DNA of 64,000 bases from assembly GCF_011043735.1 (NCBI RefSeq), contig NZ_JAAKGV010000001.1, positions 310,001-374,000 on the forward strand. Reading direction: 5' to 3'. The translations under genes were made by a program, and so were the position numbers. Numbering within the stretch: position 1 is the stretch's first letter; each line of letters starts with the position of its first letter. The DNA is from Methylobacterium sp. DB0501 (GTDB taxonomy: Bacteria > Pseudomonadota > Alphaproteobacteria > Rhizobiales > Beijerinckiaceae). Positions 1 through 8,347 of the stretch are shown one piece after another. The notes beneath the pieces are model-generated. The model was not told the DNA's origin. It searched no databases and was given only the letters and a program-made list of their open reading frames with translations.

Positions 1-1
1 G

Positions 2-1117
2 GCGAGCGGCCGCCGCTCGGTGCGGGCGAAGAACAACGAACTCGCCAAGCTCGGGCAGCCGAAGCGGGTCTGGCCGATCGTGGTGTTCGACGAGGCGCAC
101 CGCCTGCGCAACCCGAACTCGCAGCAGGGCCAGGCCTGCCGGCGGATGGCCGAGGCCGCCGCGTTCACGATCTACGCCAGCGCCACCGCCGGCCAAGCGC
201 CGCACGAATTGTCCTATCTCGGCGCGCTGCTCGGCGACGCCGTCGGCCGCCCGGTCGAGACCCCGGCCGATTTCCGCGCCCTGATGCAGCACCTGAAGAT
301 CGGCCGGGTCAAGGGGCGCTGGCAGAACTGGTCGTGGGAGCCGAACGCCCGCGACCAGGCGGTGATGGCCGACCTGCTCTATCGCGGCGACAGGGCGATC
401 GGGCTGCGGCGGCGGCCCGCCGACATCGCCGGCTGGCCGGAGGTGCAGCGGGAGCTGGCCCCCACCGCCCTCGATGCGCCGGCCAAACGCCTCTACGACG
501 CGACCTGGCGCGAGTTCCGCCGCGAATGGGGCCTGACCGGCGGCTCGAACCGCCGCGCCGCCGGCTGGGCGGCGGATCTGCGCTTTCGCCAGAAGGCGAG
601 CCTGATCCGCGTCGCCGGCACGCTCGACCTCGCCGAGGACCTCCTGGCGACCGGCGAGCAGGTCGCGGTCTCGGTGGCGTTCCTCGAGACCGGCGCGGCC
701 CTGGTCCAGGCCTTCACCGGCCGCGGCTGGCGCGCCGGCACCATCGACGGGACGCAGAATGCGGAGGCCAACGAGGCGGTGCGGGTCGCCTTCCAGCGCG
801 GCGACCTCGACGCGGTGGTGTTCACCGTCACCGAATCGATCTCGCTCCACCGCAACGAGTTGCCCGGCGGCGGGCGACCGCGCAGCCTGATCGTCCACGA
901 CATGCGCCACAGCGCGATCCAGCTCAGCCAGATCGAGGGCCGCTGTCACCGCGACGGCGAGCGCGCCGCGATCCTGTTCGCCTATGCGGAGGGCACCGTC
1001 GAGGAGCGGGTGGCCGCGACCGTGATCGCCCGCATGGCCGGGATGGACAGGATGGCCGGCGAGGATACCTCCCTCCTCGACGCCATCGGGCGGATTATCG
1101 ATGGTGAGGCGGAGTAG
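2..1117 (+). CDS. SNF2-type DEAH-box helicase, 5' end outside window
   Basis: The frame is open to the left edge, so the gene starts outside the window; the GTG at 20 is only the first in-frame start visible. Near the visible N-terminus are a DEAH Walker B box (VFDEAHRLRN) and an SAT motif III (YASATAGQ). The C-terminal RecA-like domain ends with QLSQIEGRCHRDG, a motif VI like that of SNF2 helicases. These features make it an ATP-driven DNA translocase or helicase of the compact sort common in phages and mobile elements; that origin is inferred, since the upstream context is missing. The next gene begins 11 bp after the stop but is metabolic and probably unrelated. Confidence 0.75.
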   Translation, partial: ASGRRSVRAKNNELAKLGQPKRVWPIVVFDEAHRLRNPNSQQGQACRRMAEAAAFTIYASATAGQAPHELSYLGALLGDAVGRPVETPADFRALMQHLKIGRVKGRWQNWSWEPNARDQAVMADLLYRGDRAIGLRRRPADIAGWPEVQRELAPTALDAPAKRLYDATWREFRREWGLTGGSNRRAAGWAADLRFRQKASLIRVAGTLDLAEDLLATGEQVAVSVAFLETGAALVQAFTGRGWRAGTIDGTQNAEANEAVRVAFQRGDLDAVVFTVTESISLHRNELPGGGRPRSLIVHDMRHSAIQLSQIEGRCHRDGERAAILFAYAEGTVEERVAATVIARMAGMDRMAGEDTSLLDAIGRIIDGEAE

Positions 1118-1128
1118 GGAGGCAACCG

Positions 1129-1734
1129 ATGGTCACGCGAGGGTTCACGGGGCGCCGTCCGCCGCGGCCGGAGGCCGAGCGCCTGCCGCCGGGCCAGTAC
1201 CTGACCGAGGATTTCCCGGTGCTGCAGCTCGGGCCGACACCGAAGATCGACCTCGCGCGCTGGCGCTTCACCCTGCGGGAGGGATCGAAGCCCCTGAAGA
1301 GCTGGAGCTGGACCGAGTTCGAGGCCCTGCCGCGCACCCGCTGGAAGGGCGACATCCACTGCGTCACCAAGTGGTCGAAGTTCGACACCGCCTGGGAGGG
1401 CGTGACCATCGACGACCTCATGGCCGCGGCCGGGATCGAGGCCCCGACCCCCTACCTCCTCGCCGAGGGCTACGACGACTACACCACCAACGTGCCGGTG
1501 GCCGACCTCGCCGGGGGCAAGGCCATGGTGGCAACCCGCTACGCCGGTGCGCCGATCCCGCCCGACCATGGCGGTCCCGCCCGCCTCCTGGTGCCGCACC
1601 TCTATTTCTGGAAGAGCGCCAAGTGGGTGAAGGGGCTGCGGTTCACCCAGAAGGACGAGGCCGGGTTCTGGGAGCTGCGCGGCTACCATATGTACGGCGA
1701 TCCGTGGCGCGAGCAGCGGTTCACCGGTGATTGA
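1129..1734 (+). CDS. sulfite-oxidase-like molybdopterin oxidoreductase
   Basis: A 201-residue protein made almost entirely of the oxidoreductase molybdopterin-binding fold shared by YedY/MsrP and sulfite oxidase. Cys78 in GDIHCVTKWS sits where the molybdenum-ligating cysteine lies, followed by the typical WEGVTIDDLM segment. There is no Tat or Sec signal, so the enzyme should be cytoplasmic, unlike periplasmic MsrP. It lacks the heme and dimerisation domains of sulfite oxidase. The next gene, 53 bp on, encodes an FAD/NAD reductase, and the two probably form an electron-transfer pair. The substrate is unknown. The start ATG lies 11 bp after the helicase stop. Confidence 0.85.
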   Translation: MVTRGFTGRRPPRPEAERLPPGQYLTEDFPVLQLGPTPKIDLARWRFTLREGSKPLKSWSWTEFEALPRTRWKGDIHCVTKWSKFDTAWEGVTIDDLMAAAGIEAPTPYLLAEGYDDYTTNVPVADLAGGKAMVATRYAGAPIPPDHGGPARLLVPHLYFWKSAKWVKGLRFTQKDEAGFWELRGYHMYGDPWREQRFTGD

Positions 1735-1787
1735 GCGATCGTTCGGCGTGACCGGCTCCTCTCTTCCCGCCTCGACCTCATCCTGAG

Positions 1788-2501
1788 ATGCCCACGCCGT
1801 TGACCTGGCAGGACGCCACGATCACCGCCGCCGTGCCCGAGACGCCGCGCGTGCGCCGGCTCACCCTGGCGGTCGGCTGGCCCGCGCCGTTCCGGGCCGG
1901 CCAGCACGTCGACGTGCGGTTGACCGCGCCGGACGGCTACCAGGCCCAGCGCAGCTACTCCATCGCCTCCTCGCCGACGACGCCGGAGACCATCGACCTC
2001 CTGATCGAGCGCCTCGACGACGGCGAGGTCTCGGGGTTCTTCGCCGACGTGGCCGAGCCCGGCGACGCGATCGAGCTGCGCGGGCCGATCGGCGGCGCCT
2101 TCGTGTGGGATCCGCGGATGGGCGGGCCGCTGCTCCTCGTCGCCGGCGGCTCCGGAGTGGTGCCGCTGCTCAGCATGCTGCGCCACCGGGCGGAGGCCGC
2201 ACCCGGGGTCCCGGCGCTGCTGCTCTATTCCGCCCGCACGGCCGAGGACGTGATCGCCCGCGACGAGCTGCTGCGCCGGGACGCCGAGGAGCCGGGATTC
2301 CGCCTGATGCTGGCCCTCACCCAGGGCCCAAGCGGTCGCCGGATCGATGCCGGCCGGATCGCCGGGGCGCTCGCCGCCCTCGGGATGCCGGCCCACACCT
2401 TCGTGTGCGGGGGAAACCCGTTCGTCTCGGCGATCTCCGACCTCCTGGTCGAGGCCGGATTGCCCGCCCGCACGATCCGCACCGAGCGCTTTGGAGGATG
2501 A
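1788..2501 (+). CDS. ferredoxin-NADP reductase-like FAD/NAD(P) oxidoreductase
   Basis: A 237-residue reductase of the FNR superfamily. RSYSIAS at residues 55-61 is the flavin-binding motif, GGSGVVPLLSM at 120-130 binds the pyridine nucleotide, and a C-terminal CGGNPFV is the usual NAD-side motif. No iron-sulfur cluster domain is attached, so electrons probably pass directly to or from the molybdopterin protein encoded just upstream. The gap before its ATG contains CCTCATCCTGAG, resembling one arm of the repeat at 24.7 kb. Its stop overlaps an ATG of the next frame (ATGA). Confidence 0.88.
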   Translation: MPTPLTWQDATITAAVPETPRVRRLTLAVGWPAPFRAGQHVDVRLTAPDGYQAQRSYSIASSPTTPETIDLLIERLDDGEVSGFFADVAEPGDAIELRGPIGGAFVWDPRMGGPLLLVAGGSGVVPLLSMLRHRAEAAPGVPALLLYSARTAEDVIARDELLRRDAEEPGFRLMLALTQGPSGRRIDAGRIAGALAALGMPAHTFVCGGNPFVSAISDLLVEAGLPARTIRTERFGG

Positions 2502-2509
2502 CCCCAGCG

Positions 2510-3307
2510 ATGCCCGAGATCACCGGCCATACCCGCGTCTTCGCGATCCTCGCCGACCCGATCGCCCAGGTGAAGGCGCCCCAGGGGCTCAACCGCATCA
2601 TGGCCGAGCGCGGGGTCGACGGGGTGATGGTGCCGCTCCACGTCGCGGCGGCCGACCTCGCGACGGTGCTGGCCGGCCTGCGGGCGGTGCGGAGCTTCGG
2701 CGGCGCCATCGTCACGGTGCCGCACAAGACCGCGATCGTGCCGCTCCTCGACGGCATCAGCGACGCGGCGCGGCTGGTCGGCGCCGTCAACGCCGTGCGG
2801 CGCGAGCCCGACGGCCGCCTCGTCGGTGAGATCCTGGACGGGGCCGGCTTCGTCGCGGGATTGAGGGCGGCGGGCCACGACGTGCGAGGCCGCAGCGCCT
2901 ACCTCGCCGGGGCGGGCGGCGCGGCGAACGCCATCGCCTTCGCGCTGGCCGAGGCCGGGGTGGCCCGGCTCACCGTGCACAACCGCACGGCCGCGCGGGT
3001 GGAGGACCTGTTCTCGCGCCTGCGCCGCCTGGCCCCCGACCTGCCGCTCGCCGCAGGCGGTCCCGATCCGGCGGGGCACGACCTCGTGGTCAACGCCACC
3101 TCGCTGGGTCTGCGGCCCGACGATCCCCTGCCCCTCGATCCCGCCGGGCTCGCGCCGGATCAGCTCGTGGCCGAGATCATCATGCAGCCGGCCGAGACCG
3201 CGCTGCTCCGGCACGCGGCGGCGCGGGGCTGCCGCACCCATCCGGGCCTGCCGATGCTGGACGGGCAGCTCGCCCTGATGGCGGATTTCTTGCGGATGCG
3301 GCCCTGA
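2510..3307 (+). CDS. shikimate dehydrogenase family protein (AroE paralogue)
   Basis: A 265-residue protein with the AroE two-domain layout: substrate-binding domain at about 8-95, NADP-binding domain with AGAGGAANAIAF near 128-140, and VVNATSLGL. The catalytic lysine is present (K73 in TVPHK), as is the catalytic aspartate (D110), but the usual NTDG context reads ILDG and the usual GxPixHSxSP N-motif reads ADPIAQVKAP. It is therefore a divergent subfamily rather than clearly the housekeeping enzyme; quinate or a related polyol is possible. ATG 2510 was chosen because GGAGG at 2493-2497 directly abuts ATG 2498, leaving no spacer; 2498 (ATGA overlap) is the alternative. Confidence 0.8.
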   Translation: MPEITGHTRVFAILADPIAQVKAPQGLNRIMAERGVDGVMVPLHVAAADLATVLAGLRAVRSFGGAIVTVPHKTAIVPLLDGISDAARLVGAVNAVRREPDGRLVGEILDGAGFVAGLRAAGHDVRGRSAYLAGAGGAANAIAFALAEAGVARLTVHNRTAARVEDLFSRLRRLAPDLPLAAGGPDPAGHDLVVNATSLGLRPDDPLPLDPAGLAPDQLVAEIIMQPAETALLRHAAARGCRTHPGLPMLDGQLALMADFLRMRP

Positions 3308-3319
3308 CCCGCGCCCGCC

Positions 3320-4717
3320 CTACAGGCCCAGCCGCATGGCGGTGCGCAACGGTGCCATCACGCCGTAGCCGAGGCCGGGATTCCAGCTCGACGGGCCGCG
3401 GCGGCGGGCGTCGGTGCGCAGGGCCACGGTGAGATCGCGGGGGCCGAGGGCGGCGTGCGGCACCCGGGTCCGCAAGGCGGCGACGCAGCCGGCGGCGACC
3501 GGGCAGGCGGCGGCGGTCCCGGGATCGGGCGCGCCGGGCCCAAGTGCCTCCGAGCCGAGGAAGCCGGCATAGCTCGCGAGGTCCGGCTTGGCGTAGACCA
3601 TGCCGGGGATGCCGGGCCCCTGGGCGGCCTCGCCGGTCCGCCGTCCCCGCACCGTCACCCCGGTCACCGTGATGACGTCCGGATGGGCGCTGGCCCCGAC
3701 GATGGCCGGGCGGGAGGCGCCTTGGCCGCGCGGGCCGGGCCGGGCCGGAAGCGCGTTGCCGGCCGCGAACAGGATGTCGACGCCGTAGCGGCTGAGCGCC
3801 CCGACGATCAGGTTGAAGGGGTGGCCGGGATTGTCGACGTAGCGGCCGGGATGGCCGGCCGGGAAGTCCGCCTCCGGCTCGGCCAGGCCCCAGGAATTGG
3901 TGACGACGAGCGCCTTGAAGCGCGGCCTGTCCGCCCGCATGGCGGCGAGCAGCCGCGCATAGGCCTGGAGCGCGTCGCTGAGGAGGCCGCTCCGCCCGGG
4001 ATACGGGATCGGCCAGGGTGGCCCGGAAAACCGAGGACCGGAGGACGCCGCCGCGGATGAGGGCAGGATCGGCGAGGGCAGGATGGGAAAGTCGAGCAGC
4101 GTCGCCCGCGGGGCGGCGATGAGGGCGGCGTAGGCGCTCATCGTACCGGGACCGACCGGGTGCAGGCCCGGCCCTTCCGGCAGGGGCGGCCAGGTGAGGG
4201 CGGCGTCCAGCTCCGCCTCGATGCCCCGGGCTTCGAGATGCGCGAGGTTGATCCCGGTATCGACCACCGCGACGGCGACGCCGGCCCCGTCGAGCCGGCG
4301 TGCGGACAGGCCGGGCACGCCGAGCCGGAGTTCCACCTCCGCCCGGGTGCCGGAGGCGGCGGCGCCCGTCGTCCGTGCGACCTGTGCGAGTGCGACATGA
4401 GCGAATGCGACGTGGGCGATCGGCGGATCGGAGAAGATCGCCGCGCCCTCGGTCGTCAGCGTCGGGATCTCGGCATCGCCGTCGATCGTCGCCCGGACGG
4501 CGTAGTGCGAACCGCCATCGGCCCGCGAGACCGAGAACGGCGACGGGGAATGAATGTCGCCGAGCGGAATCGCAGAAAAGCTCGTGTCGATCACCGCTCG
4601 CGCCGGGATCCCGGTCAGACGGCGACCGATCCGGCTGTTATTGCTCAGCCTCATCATGGCGGAGTCGTGCAGGGCTTCCTGCGTCGGCAGTACGAGAATC
4701 ACACGCCGCTCGGCCAT
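3320..4717 (-). CDS. S8 subtilase-fold protein lacking catalytic His and Ser
   Basis: A 465-residue protein with recognisable subtilisin landmarks in order. VAVVDTGIN carries the aspartate at about D153, VTNSWG carries the oxyanion asparagine (about N274), and FAAGN and the terminal GT-x-P-x-A-G region follow. The histidine motif expected as GHGTHVAG reads GPGTMSAY (His to Pro), and the serine motif expected as GTSMAxPH reads GTAAACPV (Ser to Ala near 402). The reading frame is intact, so this looks like a maintained pseudo-protease. No signal peptide is evident. ATG 4717 is preferred, with AGGCGG 8 nt upstream; a TTG at 4744 would add 9 residues. The upstream 4745-4800 is unusually AT-rich and may hold its promoter. 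Confidence 0.8.
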   Translation of the reverse strand: MAERRVILVLPTQEALHDSAMMRLSNNSRIGRRLTGIPARAVIDTSFSAIPLGDIHSPSPFSVSRADGGSHYAVRATIDGDAEIPTLTTEGAAIFSDPPIAHVAFAHVALAQVARTTGAAASGTRAEVELRLGVPGLSARRLDGAGVAVAVVDTGINLAHLEARGIEAELDAALTWPPLPEGPGLHPVGPGTMSAYAALIAAPRATLLDFPILPSPILPSSAAASSGPRFSGPPWPIPYPGRSGLLSDALQAYARLLAAMRADRPRFKALVVTNSWGLAEPEADFPAGHPGRYVDNPGHPFNLIVGALSRYGVDILFAAGNALPARPGPRGQGASRPAIVGASAHPDVITVTGVTVRGRRTGEAAQGPGIPGMVYAKPDLASYAGFLGSEALGPGAPDPGTAAACPVAAGCVAALRTRVPHAALGPRDLTVALRTDARRRGPSSWNPGLGYGVMAPLRTAMRLGL

Positions 4718-5003
4718 CGACGAATCCGCCTGAAATCTATCCAATGGCTTATCGTATTTTTACTAGGATGCAAGTATTTTCCGTTGCGTGATGTGGGTGC
4801 TTTCGCGCGGATCTTCGATGACCGCCGGCGGGCGGCCAGCACGGCGAGACGCATCTTCTCATCCCGGATGGATCGGGCCGCAGGGCTGCGGCGACGATGC
4901 CCCGCGCCCCGCGCGGGCTTGACCCCGGCTGTCATCCGGGCGAGGCCGGCACCACCATGCTGCTTGTCGTCTCCTTTGCCGCGCGACCCACCGGAGGACG
5001 CCG

Positions 5004-6413
5004 ATGACCCTTCCGGCCACCCCCATCCCGCCGGGCGACCTGATCGCCCGCCTCGGGCAGCGCCTCGGCCCCGCCGGCCTCCTCACCGACGAGGCCGACA
5101 TGGCGCCCTTCGCGATCGACTGGCGGCGGCTCTTTCCGGGCCGGCCGGCCTGCGTGGTGCGGCCGTCGAGCACCGCCGAGGTGGCCGACGTGGTGCGGCT
5201 GTGCGCCGAGGCCGGGGCCGCCCTGGTGCCGCAGGGCGGCAATACCGGGCTCGCCGGCGGCGCGGTGCCGGACGGCTCGGGCCGGGAGGTGGTGCTGTCG
5301 CTCGCCCGCATGACCGCGATCCGGGGGATCGACCCGGTCGGCCTGACACTGACCGCCGAGGCCGGCTGCGTCCTCAAGCTGGCGCAGGATGCCGCCGAGG
5401 CCACCGGGCGGCTCCTGCCGGTGAGCTTCGCGGCCGAGGGCTCGGCGCTGGTCGGCGGCGTGATCGCCACCAATGCGGGCGGGATCAACGTGGTGCGCTA
5501 CGGCATGACCCGCGGGCTCGTCCTCGGCCTCGAAGTGGTGCTCGCCGACGGCAGCGTCGTCGACGGCCTGCGGGCGCTCCGCAAGGACAATGCCGGCTAC
5601 GACTGGAAGCAGCTCTTCATCGGCACCGAAGGGACGCTCGGCATCGTCACGGCGGCGGTGTTGCGCCTCGTGCCCAGGCCGCGCCACAGCGCGACGGCCC
5701 TCCTCGCCGTGCCCGATCCCGCGGCGGCCCTGCGGCTGTTCACCCTGGCGCAGGAGGAGATCGGCGACAGCATCCAGGCCTTCGAGCTGATCTCCGGCAC
5801 CTCGCTCGGACTCGTCGAGACGCATGCGGGCCTCAAGAGCCCCGTGGGGGCGGCCGGCTGGACCGTGCTGATCGAGGCGGCCTCCTCGCTCTCCGGCCTG
5901 CGCGAGGCGATGGAGGGCGTGCTCGGCACCGCGCTCGAGCGCGAGGACGCCACCGACGGGGTGCTGGCCGAATCCGGCCGCCAGGCCGCCGATCTCTGGG
6001 CCCTGCGCGAGCACGTGACCGAGTGCGAGGCCCGCGCCGGCAAGAGCGTCAAGCACGACGTCTCGGTGCCGATCACCGCGATCCCGGCCTTCCTCGACGA
6101 GGCCGCCCGGGTGCTGGCGGCGGGCGCCCCCGGCACCTGCGTCAACGCCTTCGGCCACATGGGCGATGGCAACATCCACTACAACGTCCTGATCGGGCCG
6201 GACCATTCCTCCGAGGCGATCAACGGCCTCGTCCACGGCGTGGTAGACCGCTACGGCGGCAGCATCTCGGCCGAGCACGGCATCGGCCAGTACCGCGTCG
6301 CCGAACTCGCCCGCCACCGCCACCCGGACGAGATGGCGCTGGCGCGGCGGATCAAGGCGGCGCTGGATCCGGACGGGGTGTTGAATCCGGGAAAAGTGCT
6401 GGCGCGAGGGTAG
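5004..6413 (+). CDS. FAD-linked oxidase, D-2-hydroxyacid dehydrogenase (GlcD/D2HGDH-like)
   Basis: A 469-residue flavoprotein of the vanillyl-alcohol-oxidase fold. The FAD-binding half contains VVPQGGNTGLAGG-type and FIGTEGTLGIVT motifs. The FAD-oxidase C-terminal half has FGHMGDGNIHYN and EHGIGQYR, conserved in D-2-hydroxyglutarate and D-lactate dehydrogenases, and ends with LDPDGVLNPGKVL. It probably oxidises a D-2-hydroxy acid and passes electrons to a carrier such as ETF; the exact substrate is not visible. It stands alone, with 286 bp upstream in which no gene is seen and a repeat-bearing gap downstream. Confidence 0.88.
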   Translation: MTLPATPIPPGDLIARLGQRLGPAGLLTDEADMAPFAIDWRRLFPGRPACVVRPSSTAEVADVVRLCAEAGAALVPQGGNTGLAGGAVPDGSGREVVLSLARMTAIRGIDPVGLTLTAEAGCVLKLAQDAAEATGRLLPVSFAAEGSALVGGVIATNAGGINVVRYGMTRGLVLGLEVVLADGSVVDGLRALRKDNAGYDWKQLFIGTEGTLGIVTAAVLRLVPRPRHSATALLAVPDPAAALRLFTLAQEEIGDSIQAFELISGTSLGLVETHAGLKSPVGAAGWTVLIEAASSLSGLREAMEGVLGTALEREDATDGVLAESGRQAADLWALREHVTECEARAGKSVKHDVSVPITAIPAFLDEAARVLAAGAPGTCVNAFGHMGDGNIHYNVLIGPDHSSEAINGLVHGVVDRYGGSISAEHGIGQYRVAELARHRHPDEMALARRIKAALDPDGVLNPGKVLARG

Positions 6414-6435
6414 GAGGGACGCGCACCAAAAAACG

Positions 6436-6619
6436 CTCCCCCCTTCTGCGGGGGAGGGTGCCCCACGGCGGGTGCGAAGCACTCGTGCTGGGGCGGGAGA
6501 GGGCAACCAGGCTTCCGGATGAAGCGGACCGTTCCGGAGGGCTTCCCCCGGATCAACGTCGCGCTGCCCCCTCCCGGCCCCTGCCGACGCAGGGACCATC
6601 CGCCGGCAGAAGGGGGAGG
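6436..6619. repeat. GC-rich intergenic inverted repeat
   Basis: The 254-bp gap between the FAD oxidase and the GMC gene holds no convincing ORF. Its ends form an imperfect inverted repeat: CTCCCCCCTTCTGC at 6436-6449 and GCAGAAGGGGGAG at 6607-6619, preceded by an A6 run. Related CCCTCCC/GGGAGGG or CCCCTCTCCC/GGGAGAGGGG arms recur at 38.0, 44.1 and 58.5 kb, so this looks like a dispersed intergenic repeat family that may act as terminators. Confidence 0.6.
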
Positions 6620-6667
6620 GCGACGGAGCGGACCCGATAACGACAAGAATGCACCCGAGGGAGGACC

Positions 6668-8281
6668 ATGGACGCGTTCGACTTCGTCATCGTCGGCGGC
6701 GGCACGGCGGGCTGCGTGCTGGCGAACCGCCTGAGCGAGAGCGGCCGCCACAGCGTGCTGCTGCTCGAAGCGGGCGGGGAAGGAAAAGGGTTCTGGGTCG
6801 GCATCCCGGCGGGGTTCCCGAAGCTCCTCACCGGCGAGGCGTTCAACTGGCGCTTCGCCACCGAGCCGGAGCCCAACACCCACGACCGCACCATCGTGGT
6901 GCCGCGCGGCAAGGGGCTCGGCGGCTCGACGCTGATCAACGGCATGATCTTCGTGCGCGGCCAGCCTCAGGATTTCGACACCTGGGCCCAGGCCGGCAAC
7001 CGCGGCTGGTCCTGGGACGAGGTGCTGCCGTACTTTCGCAAGCTCGAGCATTTCGAGGGCGGCGACCCGCATTTGCGCGGCCGCAACGGCCCCCTCCACG
7101 TCACCCGGGTCGGGGTCAGGAACCCCCTCGCCGACGCCTTCATCCGCGCCGGGACCGAGGCCGGCTACCCTGAGAACCCCGACTACAACGGCGCCTCGCA
7201 GGACGGTTTCGGCTACTACCAGGCCAACCAGCGCACCGGCCGGCGCTGGAGCGCCCGGGACGCCTACCTGCAGCCGGCCCGGGGCCGCCCCAACCTCACG
7301 GTGCGCACGAACGCCCACGTCCTGCGCCTCGACTGCGACGGCCATCGGGTGACCGGCGTCACCTATCGGCGCCAAGGTCAAGGTCAACGCGAAGGGCGCG
7401 AGGAGCGGGTGAGCGCCCGCGCCGAGGTGATCCTGGCCGCCGGCGCCGTGCAGTCGCCGCACCTCCTCGAACTCTCCGGCATCGGCCGGCCGGAGGTGCT
7501 GGCGGCGGCCGGGATCCCGGTCCGCCACGCCCTGCCGGGGGTCGGCGAGAACTATCGCGATCACTATGCCACCCGGATGAACTGGCGCGTGACGGTGCCG
7601 GTGACCCTCAACGAGCTGACCCGCGGCTGGCGCCTCGGCCTCGCGGTCGGGCAATATTTCCTGACCCGCCGGGGCATCCTGACCCTCGGCACCGGCCTCG
7701 CCCACGGCTTCGTGCGCACGAGGCCGGAACTCGCCGGCCCCGACGTGCAGTACTTCTTCATGCATGCGAGCTACGCCAACGCCGCCGACCGCACCCTCGA
7801 TCGCGAGCCCGGCATGACGATCGGCGTGACGCAACTGCGGCCGGAGTCCCGCGGCACCATCCACGCGACGTCCGCCGATCCGAGACGTCCCCCGGCGATC
7901 CGCCCGAACTTCCTCAGCGCCCGCACCGACCGGGAATCCCTGATCGCCGGCATGCGCATCGCCCGGCGGGTGATCGCGCAAGCGGCCATGGATCCCTACC
8001 GCGCCCGCGAGCTCAATCCCGGCGACGGGGTGCAGACGGACGACGAGTGGCTCGACTTCGCCCGCCGCAACGGCCAGACCATCTACCACCCGGTCGGCAC
8101 CTGCAGCATGGGACAGGGCCCGGAGGCGGTGGTGGACGAGCGCCTGCGGGTGCGCGGCCTCGACGGCCTGCGGGTGATCGACGCCAGCGTGATGCCGACC
8201 GAGGTCTCGGCCAACACCCAGGCCGCCGTGATGATGATCGCCGAGAAGGGCGCCGACCTGGTGAAGGCCGACCGGCGCTGA
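6668..8281 (+). CDS. GMC family oxidoreductase (choline/alcohol dehydrogenase-like)
   Basis: A 537-residue GMC flavoprotein. FVIVGGGTAGCVLANRL at the N-terminus is the dinucleotide-binding motif, PRGKGLGGSTLINGM matches GMC signature 1, and GAVQSPHLLELSGIG matches signature 2. H474 (YHPVGTCSMG) and N516 (SANTQAAVMM) match the catalytic His and the Asn seen in many bacterial GMC enzymes. It oxidises an alcohol, possibly choline or a polyethylene-glycol-like or aryl alcohol; BetA proper is not established, and no betB or betI is adjacent. ATG 6668 follows GGGAGG. Confidence 0.9.
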   Translation: MDAFDFVIVGGGTAGCVLANRLSESGRHSVLLLEAGGEGKGFWVGIPAGFPKLLTGEAFNWRFATEPEPNTHDRTIVVPRGKGLGGSTLINGMIFVRGQPQDFDTWAQAGNRGWSWDEVLPYFRKLEHFEGGDPHLRGRNGPLHVTRVGVRNPLADAFIRAGTEAGYPENPDYNGASQDGFGYYQANQRTGRRWSARDAYLQPARGRPNLTVRTNAHVLRLDCDGHRVTGVTYRRQGQGQREGREERVSARAEVILAAGAVQSPHLLELSGIGRPEVLAAAGIPVRHALPGVGENYRDHYATRMNWRVTVPVTLNELTRGWRLGLAVGQYFLTRRGILTLGTGLAHGFVRTRPELAGPDVQYFFMHASYANAADRTLDREPGMTIGVTQLRPESRGTIHATSADPRRPPAIRPNFLSARTDRESLIAGMRIARRVIAQAAMDPYRARELNPGDGVQTDDEWLDFARRNGQTIYHPVGTCSMGQGPEAVVDERLRVRGLDGLRVIDASVMPTEVSANTQAAVMMIAEKGADLVKADRR

Positions 8282-8347
8282 GCGGACATCCGCCTCGACT
8301 CGGGATCGGAGGAGACCCCGCGGCCTCGCCCCCGCGACGGCCGTCCC

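Noticed and set aside
6251..8089. Long minus-strand frame over the GMC gene
   Set aside because: Antisense shadow; the GMC protein on the plus strand carries all family motifs.
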